DNA from: Alphaproteobacteria bacterium | GTDB lineage: Bacteria; Pseudomonadota; Alphaproteobacteria; UBA8366 | NCBI GenBank assembly: GCA_029861675.1 | Contig: JAOTYV010000100.1 | Coordinates: forward strand, 1 to 14,551 | Direction of reading: 5' to 3' | DNA length: 14,551 nt | Shown here: positions 7,817 through 14,333 of the stretch, piece after piece | Numbering within the stretch: position 1 is the stretch's first letter | Layout of the letters: each line of letters starts with the position of its first letter | Translations under genes and position numbers: made by a program | The notes under the pieces: generated by a model | What the model was told of the DNA's origin: nothing | What the model saw: only the letters and a program-made list of their open reading frames with translations | The model's database searches: none

Positions 7817-8416
7817 ATGGTCGAGAAGGTCAAACTGGTACAACCGGATTTCGCGGACGATGAAGTCGCCGAAATCTTCGACGACATTCGGAAAACCAAG
7901 GGCGCCAATTTTCTCACACCCACCTGGGGCTTTTTCGCGCTCGACATCGAGCTGCTGAAGGGGTGGTGGACCCTGACCAAGCGGCTGCAAATGTCGCCGG
8001 GTTCGCTGCCAAAGCCGCTGCTGAATGCGATTTCTCTGGTCTGTGCGGCCGAGGTCGATTGTCCGCGATGCATCAACAATCACCAGACGCACCTGATCGA
8101 GCATTTCGAGATGACCGAGGCCGACGTGATGGACTGCCTCGACTTCGAAAAATCGAGGTCGCTCGACCCGATGTGGAAGGATGTCTTGCGGTTCGCGCGC
8201 AAGGTCGCCTTCAACGAGGGGACCACGGAAGAGGATTTTCAGCGGCTGCGCGATCACGGTATCGACGATGTAGGCATCGCCGAGATCGTCTCGATGGCGA
8301 TGCTCGAATCCGGCATGGCGCGCCACGCGGTCGGCGTTGCCCCCTTCGAAAACGGCAGTGAGTGGCCGAAGGAAAACCTGCCGTCGCCGTTCTACGGCGA
8401 TAACGTCAACCGCTAA
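7817..8416 (+). CDS. AhpD/carboxymuconolactone decarboxylase-family protein
   Basis: This 199-residue, mostly helical protein belongs to the AhpD-like superfamily (alkylhydroperoxidase D and carboxymuconolactone decarboxylase). The redox-type motif is complete: E79, C82, C85 and H89 in AEVDCPRCINNHQTHL, the E-x2-C-x2-C-x3-H pattern used as a peroxidase/thiol-disulfide centre in AhpD. A peroxidase-like role is therefore more likely than decarboxylation, but the substrate is unknown. The start at 7817 is supported by GGGAGGG (7806-7812) and by the charged N-terminus MVEKVKLVQPDF. An in-frame ATG at 7703 would add 38 residues without resemblance to the family. The TAA stop (8414-8416) lies within the left end of a 106-bp repeat, so the last codons may have been set by that insertion. 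Confidence 0.82.
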   Translation: MVEKVKLVQPDFADDEVAEIFDDIRKTKGANFLTPTWGFFALDIELLKGWWTLTKRLQMSPGSLPKPLLNAISLVCAAEVDCPRCINNHQTHLIEHFEMTEADVMDCLDFEKSRSLDPMWKDVLRFARKVAFNEGTTEEDFQRLRDHGIDDVGIAEIVSMAMLESGMARHAVGVAPFENGSEWPKENLPSPFYGDNVNR

Positions 8417-8518
8417 AGCAAATCCCGAGCGAACCGAAACGGTTCGCGACGACGTATTTGCGTACAAACAAAGAGAGTGACCATTTCACTTGCGTCAATT
8501 TAAACAAGAAATGGTCTA
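8413..8518 (+). repeat. 106-bp two-hairpin interspersed repeat, copy 1
   Basis: This segment aligns without gaps to 10871-10976, with 7 mismatches in 106 positions; the first 52 positions are identical. It has two hairpins. One is a perfect 8-bp stem with an AAA loop (8429-8447, GCGAACCG/CGGTTCGC) enclosed by GCAAAT (8418-8423) and ATTTGC (8456-8461). The other pairs GACCATTT (8479-8486) with AAATGGTC (8509-8516). Both ends are CTA. It has no coding capacity, so it is best seen as a small non-autonomous mobile or REP/ERIC-like element. Its left end supplies the TAA stop of the AhpD-like gene, and its right end is joined to a second, unrelated element. Confidence 0.93.
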
Positions 8519-8662
8519 ACAGACTGTTGAAAAACGTCTCGTTCGCAGCCGCACCCTTCGTCAAGCTCAGGGTGAGGCTAAATGTTTCCAACGGGTTGAC
8601 CTCATCCTGAGCTTGACGAAGGATGCGGGCAACCCCCGCTGAGCGTGTTGTTCAGCAGCCTG
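8519..8662. mobile_element. MITE-like palindromic element nested next to repeat copy 1
   Basis: This 144-bp non-coding segment has imperfect terminal inverted repeats: 8520-8535 (CAGACTGTTGAAAAAC) and 8647-8662 (complement CAGGCTGCTGAACAAC), 13 of 16 matching. Inside is a second inverted repeat of 29 bp, 8549-8577 against 8600-8628, with 2 mismatches, built around the CCTTCGTCAAGCTCAGG / CCTGAGCTTGACGAAGG type of palindrome that I recall as common between genes in many proteobacteria. CTA flanks both sides (8516-8518 and 8663-8665), consistent with a 3-bp target duplication. There is no transposase. It fills the rest of the convergent gap up to the ridA stop and could fold into a long hairpin at the 3' ends of both transcripts. 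Confidence 0.78.
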
Positions 8663-9052
8663 CTATCCGGCCCTGGCGGCGATCACCTCGATCTCGACCT
8701 TGTGTTCCGGATGCGAGAGCCCGGTGATGACCACCCGGGTGGAGGATGGCGGCGGTTCGCCGACCCGTTTCGCCCGCTCCGCGCGGTACGCGTCCCGGTA
8801 GGACGCATTGGTAATGAAAGCGGTCATCTTGACGAGGTCGCGCATCTCCATGCCGGCCGCGCGCAGCACCGCCTCGACATTGTCGAACGCCAACGCCACC
8901 TGGTCCTCGATCGCATCGGGCACCGTGCCGTCCTTCTGCATCCCCAGCATGCCGGAACTGATCAGGATACGCGCGCCCGCCGGGATGACGACCGCATCGC
9001 TGTGCGCGCTGAGCGGCGCCGGCGTCTCGTCCGAATGGATGTGTTTCAGCAT
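8663..9052 (-). CDS. RidA/YjgF/UK114-family protein
   Basis: RidA-family proteins form trimers; the founding member hydrolyses reactive enamine/imine intermediates, while other branches act in catabolic pathways. This 129-residue protein has the family fold pattern: ILISSGMLGM (29-38), the DQV...N helix QVALAFDNVEAVLRAAGM (51-68), VKMTAFITN (74-82) and KVEIEVIA (118-125). R106 in SSTRVVI aligns with the carboxylate-binding arginine of RidA and E120 is in the usual place. The N-terminal GPYSQ motif is replaced by LSAHSD (14-19), so it is probably not the housekeeping RidA but a specialised member. It is the last gene of the minus-strand run, 41 bp after the decarboxylase-like gene, with AGGGAGA about 10 bases before its ATG. 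A MITE-like element ends exactly at its TAG stop. Confidence 0.87.
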   Translation of the reverse strand: MLKHIHSDETPAPLSAHSDAVVIPAGARILISSGMLGMQKDGTVPDAIEDQVALAFDNVEAVLRAAGMEMRDLVKMTAFITNASYRDAYRAERAKRVGEPPPSSTRVVITGLSHPEHKVEIEVIAARAG

Positions 9053-9093
9053 TGTCGGTTGATCTCCCTATCGCCGCATTTTCCCCGTCCGCG

Positions 9094-10083
9094 CTAAACC
9101 GACGGCAGATCGAGGGTCGACCGGTCGAACAATTCCTCGACCGACAAGTGCCGTGAAACGGTGCCGTGCTCGAAAGCGTATCGCGTCATTGCCGCGATCT
9201 CGCCGGCGTTTTCCCGCGCGCCGTAGCGCCAGAAATCCGCGCCCATGAGGCGCTTCGCCGCGTCGAAGGCCTCGACCGGCCACGGCAATGTGGTCGCCAG
9301 GTGACCGACCTCCGCCTGGCGGGCGTAGCATAGCCGTTTCGCCGCCACATAAGCGTTATAGACGCTCGCCGGCAGCCAGGGATGGCTCGCCGCGAGGGTC
9401 TTGCGGATGCCGACCATGTGCATGATCGGAAACAATCCGGTCTGTTTGAAATACTCCTCTTCCTGCGCGCGATAATTCGGGACGAGGCGGTCGATCTTGT
9501 CGTTCCTTGCAAGGCAGGACGGCGCCCGCGCGGAAATCAGGGCGTCCAATTCGCCCGCGTCGAGCAGTCGCGACAGGGTTTCGTCCGGCTCAATCGACGT
9601 CAGGTCGATCCCGCCCGGCAGGTTGAGCTGCATCGCGGGCAGTTCACTGCCGGTCTCCAACGCGCCCTGCCGCCAACGCATATCAGCCGGTTTTACACCG
9701 TACTGATCATCCAGGATCCCCCGCGCCCAGAGCGCCGCCGTCATCTGGTAGACGGGCACGCCGACAACTTTGCCTTTGAGGTCGGCCGGCGCCGCGATGC
9801 CCCGATCGGTACGGATATAGATCGAGGAATGCCGGAACATGCGCGATACGAAGGCGGGAATGCCGACATAGGCGTTCACGCCGCGCGCCACCTGATTCAT
9901 GTAATTCGACATCGATATTTCGGCGACATCGAATTCCTCATGATTGAACGCCCGATTGAAAACTTCCTCGGGCGACATCGCAAACGCGGTCACGTCGCAG
10001 CCTTCGATCGTCACCGCGCCATCGAATATCGCCTGCGTCCGGTCGTAATCGAACCCGGCAACGCTAAGTTTCACTTGAGCCAT
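9094..10083 (-). CDS. 4,5-dihydroxyphthalate decarboxylase-like protein
   Basis: This 329-residue protein resembles the 4,5-dihydroxyphthalate decarboxylase family, whose fold is that of type II periplasmic binding proteins. Shared signs are VAGFDYDRTQAIFDG (8-22), EEFDVAEISMSNYM (about 49-62), FVSRMFRHSSIYIRTD (about 76-91), the DLKGKVVGVPVYQMTAALWARG block, LDAGELDALISAR, and EEYFKQTGLFPIMHMVGIRK. There is no signal peptide, so it is more likely a cytoplasmic enzyme than an ABC-transporter binding protein, although automatic tools often give the latter name. The start at 10083 has GGGAGG five bases upstream; the frame stays open to 10137 but that part overlaps the preceding gene. It lies 16 bp after the crotonase gene, so co-expression is very likely. 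True substrate unknown; no phthalate dioxygenase genes are in the window. Confidence 0.8.
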   Translation of the reverse strand: MAQVKLSVAGFDYDRTQAIFDGAVTIEGCDVTAFAMSPEEVFNRAFNHEEFDVAEISMSNYMNQVARGVNAYVGIPAFVSRMFRHSSIYIRTDRGIAAPADLKGKVVGVPVYQMTAALWARGILDDQYGVKPADMRWRQGALETGSELPAMQLNLPGGIDLTSIEPDETLSRLLDAGELDALISARAPSCLARNDKIDRLVPNYRAQEEEYFKQTGLFPIMHMVGIRKTLAASHPWLPASVYNAYVAAKRLCYARQAEVGHLATTLPWPVEAFDAAKRLMGADFWRYGARENAGEIAAMTRYAFEHGTVSRHLSVEELFDRSTLDLPSV

Positions 10084-10099
10084 GCCCCTCCCGCAACCG

Positions 10100-10861
10100 T
10101 CACTTTTTCTTCTGCGTATCCAGGAACTGCTTTGCACCCCGCTCGAACCAGCCGGACGCCGTCAGGTACTGGTTCAGGTGCTTGCCCATGTCGAGCGCAT
10201 TGTCGAGCGGCATGGTCTCGGCCGCGCGGAACGTCTCGCGGGTCAGCGCCACAGCCTTCGGATCCAGCGCTAGGAGGCCACCGATGAAGTCGTCGGCCAC
10301 CCGTGTCAGATCCGCATCGTCCGCCGCGAGCCGGTTGATCAGCCCCATCTCGTAGAGACGCTCCGCCCCGACCAGTTCGCCGAACATGGCCAGTTCAAGG
10401 CCGAGCCGCGGCCCGACCAGCCGCGCCAGGATAGGCGTGCAGACCGACGCCGGGAAACCGTTCTTCATTTCCAGCGCGCCGAATTTCGCGCCCTTTTCCG
10501 CCAGCACGAAATCGCATCCCATCGCGAGCGTGAAGCCGCCGGCGACCGCATAGCCGCGCACAACCGCAACCGACGGCACGTCCAACCGGTGCAGCGTATG
10601 GAAGGCGCGCACCCATGCCTGGTCCTTGCGCCAACCGTCTTCCGCATCCGCCGTGCCGCTTGCTTCAGCCTTGAGGTCGCGGCCGGCGCTGAACACCGGC
10701 CCCTCGCCGGTAATCACCAGAACCCGGCAGTCGCGGTCGGCGGCCACCCGGTCGAGCGCCTCCGACAACGCCAGGGTGGTCGGGATGTCGAAAGCGTTGC
10801 GCCGGTCCGGCCGGTCGATGACCAGCCGTGTCAACCCGTCCGCCCGTTCCTCGCGGATCAT
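10100..10861 (-). CDS. Enoyl-CoA hydratase/isomerase (crotonase) family protein
   Basis: This 253-residue protein has the crotonase fold, which acts on acyl-CoA thioesters. NAF at 22-24 and SAGRDLKA at 58-65 form the CoA site and first oxyanion-hole segment; RGYAVAGGFTLAMGCD (102-117) supplies the second. In true enoyl-CoA hydratases two glutamates add water. The first is replaced here by threonine (T111, in GGFT instead of GGCE), while the second is kept as E131 in GALEMKNG. Simple hydration of enoyl-CoA is thus doubtful; isomerase, decarboxylase or lyase activity is possible. ATG 10861 has a perfect AGGAGG (10867-10872) five bases upstream. A 106-bp repeat separates it from ilvD, and the decarboxylase-like gene follows after 16 bp. 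Confidence 0.88.
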   Translation of the reverse strand: MIREERADGLTRLVIDRPDRRNAFDIPTTLALSEALDRVAADRDCRVLVITGEGPVFSAGRDLKAEASGTADAEDGWRKDQAWVRAFHTLHRLDVPSVAVVRGYAVAGGFTLAMGCDFVLAEKGAKFGALEMKNGFPASVCTPILARLVGPRLGLELAMFGELVGAERLYEMGLINRLAADDADLTRVADDFIGGLLALDPKAVALTRETFRAAETMPLDNALDMGKHLNQYLTASGWFERGAKQFLDTQKKK

Positions 10862-10866
10862 CGGAG

Positions 10867-10872
10867 CCTCCT
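10867..10872 (-). promoter_or_regulatory. Shine-Dalgarno site straddling the repeat boundary
   Basis: The minus-strand AGGAGG five bases before the crotonase ATG uses four bases of unique sequence (10867-10870) and two bases of the repeat terminus (CT at 10871-10872). Because the terminus is CTA, TAGGAGG is preserved, so insertion of the repeat did not damage the ribosome-binding site. Confidence 0.8.
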
Positions 10873-10976
10873 AAAGCAAATCCCGAGCGAACCGAAACGG
10901 TTCGCGACGACGTATTTGCGTAAAAACAATGAGAGAGACCATTGCACGTGAGTCAATTTGAACAAGAAATGGTCTA
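10871..10976 (+). repeat. 106-bp two-hairpin interspersed repeat, copy 2
   Basis: This is the second copy of the element at 8413-8518, in the same orientation (7 mismatches, no gaps). The GCGAACCG/CGGTTCGC hairpin is at 10887-10905; the GACCATT/AATGGTC arms at 10937-10943 and 10968-10974 form one base pair fewer than in copy 1. It makes up 103 of the 112 bases between ilvD and the crotonase gene, and its right-end CTA is the ilvD TAG stop. Since both neighbours are read on the minus strand, it is probably transcribed as a structured spacer in the ilvD mRNA, where it could stabilise upstream RNA or reduce downstream expression. That effect is inference. Confidence 0.93.
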
Positions 10977-12689
10977 GATATCGGCGTAGACGTGTTTCTC
11001 CACCTTGGCGCCCGGATGGGTCACCGCGCCGCCGCGGGCATCGCCCACGGTTTGCGCATAGCGCCACAAGGCGCCGGACTGATAGTCATGTTCGCGGGAT
11101 GTCCAATCCTTGCGGCGGGTCTCCAGCTCCTTGTCGCTGAGCTCGACATTCAACACGCCCTCGACCGCGTCGATCGTGATGATGTCGCCGTCCTTGAGCA
11201 GGCCGATGGGACCGCCGACCGCCGCCTCGGGGCCCACATGCCCGATACAGAAGCCCCGGGTCGCGCCCGAGAACCGGCCATCGGTAATCAGCGCCACCTT
11301 GTCGCCCATCCCCTGGCCGTAGAGCAGCGCCGTGGTCGCCAGCATTTCGCGCATGCCGGGCCCGCCCTTCGGGCCTTCGTAACGGATGACGAAAACGTCG
11401 CCTTCCTCGTATCCTTTTTTCTGGACGCACTCGAAGGCGTCCTCCTCGCGGTCGAAGATGCGCGCCGGGCCGCTGAAGGTCTGCTTTTCCATACCCGCGA
11501 CCTTCACAATCGCCCCATCCGGCGCCAGATTGCCCTTGAGGCCGACGACGCCGCCGGTCTTGGTGATCGGCTTGGCGCAGGAATAGATGATGTCCTGATC
11601 GCCCGGCACCTTGATGCCTTCCAGGTTCTCGCCGATCGTCTTACCGGTGACGGTAATGCAATCGCCGTCGAGATAGCCGCCGTCGAGCAGCGCCCGCATC
11701 AGCACCGGCACGCCGCCCACTTCATACAGATCCTTGGCGACGTATTTTCCACCCGGCTTGAGGTCGGCGATATACGGCGTGTCCTTGAAGATGTCGGCGA
11801 CATCGAACAAGTCGAAATCGATGCCCGCCTCGCTGGCGATCGCGGGCAGGTGCAGACCGGCGTTGGTCGAGCCGCCGGAACACGCGACGATGCGCGCCGC
11901 GTTGATCAGCGATTTCTTCGTGACGATATCGCGCGGCCGAAGGTTCGTTTCCAGGATGCGCATTACCGCCTCGCCGGATGCTTCGGCATAGGCGTCGCGC
12001 GAATCGTAGGGTGCCGGCGCGCCGGCCGATGCCGGCAACGCCAAGCCAATCGCCTCCGAGACGCAGGCCATGGTGTTGGCGGTAAACTGACCGCCGCACG
12101 CGCCCGCAGACGGGCAGGCGACGCATTCCATCAAGTGCAGATCCTCGTCCGACATCGTCCCCGCGCTGTGCGCGCCGACGGCCTCGTACACATCCTGCAC
12201 CGTCACGTCGCGGCCCTTGAAATTGCCCGGCAGAATCGAGCCGCCATACATGAAGACCGACGGCACGTTGAGACGCACCATCGCCATCATCATCCCCGGC
12301 AGGGACTTGTCGCAGCCGGCCAAGCCAACCAGCGCATCGTAACAGTGACCGCGCATCGTCAGCTCGACGGAATCGGCGATCAGGTCGCGGCTGACCAGCG
12401 AGCTTTTCATGCCCGCATGGCCCATGGCGATGCCGTCGGTCACCGTGATGGTGGTGAATTCGCGGGGCGTGCCGTGCGCGGCCTTGACGCCCAGCTTGAC
12501 CGCCTGCGCCTGCCGGCTCAGCGAGATATTGCAGGGCGCCGCCTCGTTCCAGCAGGTCGCGACGCCGACGAAAGGCTGGGCGATCTCCTCCTCGGTCATC
12601 CCCATGGCGTAATAAAACGCGCGATGCGGCGCGCTTTCGGGCCCGACGGAAACATAACGGCTCGGCAGCTTCGACTTGTCGAAGGGCAT
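10974..12689 (-). CDS. ilvD: Dihydroxy-acid dehydratase
   Basis: IlvD is the Fe-S enzyme that dehydrates dihydroxy-acids to 2-keto acids, the last common step of valine and isoleucine synthesis. The 571-residue protein has full length and the main signatures: C53 in [12 protein letters not shown]126 in [13 protein letters not shown]198 in [31 protein letters not shown], and [15 protein letters not shown] with [12 protein letters not shown] near the C-terminus. The three cluster cysteines are thus in place. It ends HVYADI, a usual end for this enzyme, so its stop codon at 10974 is natural even though that codon is the terminal CTA of the repeat. AGGAGA (12697-12702) precedes the ATG. It lies 93 bp after the radical SAM gene and its cluster would depend on Fe-S delivery (for example ErpA). 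Confidence 0.96.
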   Translation of the reverse strand: MPFDKSKLPSRYVSVGPESAPHRAFYYAMGMTEEEIAQPFVGVATCWNEAAPCNISLSRQAQAVKLGVKAAHGTPREFTTITVTDGIAMGHAGMKSSLVSRDLIADSVELTMRGHCYDALVGLAGCDKSLPGMMMAMVRLNVPSVFMYGGSILPGNFKGRDVTVQDVYEAVGAHSAGTMSDEDLHLMECVACPSAGACGGQFTANTMACVSEAIGLALPASAGAPAPYDSRDAYAEASGEAVMRILETNLRPRDIVTKKSLINAARIVACSGGSTNAGLHLPAIASEAGIDFDLFDVADIFKDTPYIADLKPGGKYVAKDLYEVGGVPVLMRALLDGGYLDGDCITVTGKTIGENLEGIKVPGDQDIIYSCAKPITKTGGVVGLKGNLAPDGAIVKVAGMEKQTFSGPARIFDREEDAFECVQKKGYEEGDVFVIRYEGPKGGPGMREMLATTALLYGQGMGDKVALITDGRFSGATRGFCIGHVGPEAAVGGPIGLLKDGDIITIDAVEGVLNVELSDKELETRRKDWTSREHDYQSGALWRYAQTVGDARGGAVTHPGAKVEKHVYADI

Positions 12690-12718
12690 GACGGCTTCTC
12701 CTGTGACTTCTTCGGTTT

Positions 12719-12724
12719 ATTCTA
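12719..12724 (-). promoter_or_regulatory. Candidate -10 element for ilvD
   Basis: On the minus strand, TAGAAT (5 of 6 matches to TATAAT) lies in a short AT-rich patch about 30 bases before the ilvD ATG. No recognisable -35 is found 16-18 bases upstream, where the sequence is GC-rich. It may give ilvD its own promoter apart from read-through from the radical SAM gene. Weak evidence. Confidence 0.28.
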
Positions 12725-12782
12725 TTTTGCCGCAGACTACTGGCCCGCTGCCGCCCTGCCTAGCCCGGAAATCTAGCGCCGA

Positions 12783-14333
12783 TCAAGTCGCCGCCGCGCC
12801 GCCCATGCGGGTATCGTCGACGAATCGTTCGGTGGCATCATCAATCGCGCGGCCCTTGCGTCCGCGCGGCGCATGTACGTAGAGGCTCTTGGGATCGACG
12901 GTTTCGCGCGCCGGCGGCGGGAGCGGCATTTGGTAACGCACTGGGCGTTCGTGGTCGGCCAGTTGCAGACGGGAATCGTAGACGCTGTCGAACTTCCAGA
13001 GCATTTTGAGGAAATTCGTTTGGCCGCGCAGAAAATGGCCGGCCGCAATACGCGCGGTCGACCGCAACGCCGCAAAACCAAGATGCTTGCGGCTGAGCAC
13101 ACGCTGGGTTTCAACCAGTTCAGCGTAGAATTCGTGCAGCGGCAGCCGCGTCGGCATAACCGCATGTTGAATGTCGAACAAGCGATAGTCCCGGCTGATC
13201 AACCGGCGCGCCTCGGTATGCCAGGTTTCGGTTCCGGGATAGGGCGTGTTGATGCTGATATTCACGATCTCGGGAATTTCCATGCACCATTCCCGAACTA
13301 CCCGGAAACGCTCATGGTCCCAATCGGGCTCGGCGATGATGTTGATCGCCACCGTGATGCCGATATCGCGGGCAACCTGCAGCGCTTCGAAATTCTCGCT
13401 GACGCTGACCCGCTTGCGGAATTTCTTGAGGCCTGCTTCATCCACCGCCTCGAGCCCGAGGAACATGTATTTGACGCCGAGTTCCTTCCAGTATTCAAAC
13501 ACCTCGCGGTTGCGCAGCAGCACATCGCCGCGGGTCTCCAGATAGAAGCTCTTCTTGATCCCCTTGCGGGCAATCGCCTCGCCGATCTCCAGGCCGTGGC
13601 GCGACTGGATGAACGCGACGTCATCGACGATGAACACGCCGGGTTCTCGAATGGTTTCCAGATCGGCAACGGCCCGTTCCGGACTCACGCACCGGTAGCT
13701 GCGGCCATAGAAGGTCCAGGCGCTGCAGAAAGCGCAGTCCCAAGGGCAGCCGCGTGAAAACTCGATCGAGGCGCATGGGTCGAGCACACCGATGAAATAT
13801 TTACGACGATGCCGAAGCAGGTCCCGTGCCGGCGTAAGGTCATCGAGACTGTCGATGAAGCCCGGCGCCAGACCGGTGCCGTATGGGCTTACCGTACCGG
13901 CAATTTCGCCCAAGGCCGTCCGGTCGTGCTCGACCGCCTCGAGCAGGTGGACCACCGAGGCCTCCCCCTCACCCTTGAGGATACAATCGATCGCCCCGCC
14001 GCCATGTTCCAGGAATGCGTCCGCGGTGAACGACGCGCTGTGACCACCGACAAAGATAAAGCTGTCCGGTATCCGCGCGCGCACCGCCTTGGACAAATCG
14101 ACGATTTCCGGAACGTTGGCGAGGTAATTGCAGGAAAAGGCGACCACATCGGGCTGCCATCGATCAATTAGCCGATGAAAGGCGCGGTGATCCTCCACTT
14201 GCAAATCGATCAGCCGGACCTCGTGCCCTGCCCGCCGCACCGCGCCCGCGATAAGTTCGAGGCCAAGCGGTTCCAATCGCGGGAAAATCTTGGTGTACAT
14301 CAACGGGCCCGGATGGACCGCCAAAAATTTCAT
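12783..14333 (-). CDS. hpnR: Cobalamin-binding radical SAM protein, HpnR-like hopanoid C-3 methylase
   Basis: This 516-residue protein is a class B radical SAM enzyme. Residues 1-about 135 form the B12-binding domain (start MKFLAVHPGPLMYTKIFPRL, then VGGHSASFTAD at 95-105). The radical SAM domain follows, with the cluster motif C196-x3-C200-x2-C203 in SRGCPWDCAFCSAWTFYGR and conserved stretches FIVDDVAF, FYLETRGDVLLRN, YMFLGLEAVDE and ISINTPYPGTETWHTEA. This agrees with my memory of HpnR, which methylates hopanoids at C-3 using SAM and cobalamin in the cell membrane pathway. No other hopanoid genes are in the window. I take ATG 14333 as start because MKFLAVHP begins the domain; ATG 14381 would add 16 unlikely residues. 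The last 40 residues are charged and variable. A related B12-radical SAM methylase of different substrate is the main alternative. Confidence 0.83.
   Translation of the reverse strand: MKFLAVHPGPLMYTKIFPRLEPLGLELIAGAVRRAGHEVRLIDLQVEDHRAFHRLIDRWQPDVVAFSCNYLANVPEIVDLSKAVRARIPDSFIFVGGHSASFTADAFLEHGGGAIDCILKGEGEASVVHLLEAVEHDRTALGEIAGTVSPYGTGLAPGFIDSLDDLTPARDLLRHRRKYFIGVLDPCASIEFSRGCPWDCAFCSAWTFYGRSYRCVSPERAVADLETIREPGVFIVDDVAFIQSRHGLEIGEAIARKGIKKSFYLETRGDVLLRNREVFEYWKELGVKYMFLGLEAVDEAGLKKFRKRVSVSENFEALQVARDIGITVAINIIAEPDWDHERFRVVREWCMEIPEIVNISINTPYPGTETWHTEARRLISRDYRLFDIQHAVMPTRLPLHEFYAELVETQRVLSRKHLGFAALRSTARIAAGHFLRGQTNFLKMLWKFDSVYDSRLQLADHERPVRYQMPLPPPARETVDPKSLYVHAPRGRKGRAIDDATERFVDDTRMGGAAAT

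Noticed and set aside
8413..8518. Reading the repeat as a rho-independent terminator
   Set aside because: The hairpins are not followed by a T tract, and the second copy lies inside a probable operon, so it is better described as an insertion element.
9094..10083. ABC-transporter substrate-binding protein
   Set aside because: The fold is shared, but there is no signal peptide or permease/ATPase gene nearby, and the sequence blocks fit the 4,5-dihydroxyphthalate decarboxylase family.
8413..10976. CRISPR or tandem-repeat array
   Set aside because: Only two copies 2.4 kb apart with genes between them; no regular spacers and no cas genes.
10992..12776. Long plus-strand open frame (594 codons) opposite ilvD
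   Set aside because: It is fully antisense to a clear full-length IlvD. Such shadows are common in GC-rich DNA, and its translation resembles no family I know.
12873..13757. Plus-strand open frame opposite the radical SAM gene
   Set aside because: The minus strand encodes a conserved radical SAM protein with its cysteine motif, so this is an antisense shadow.
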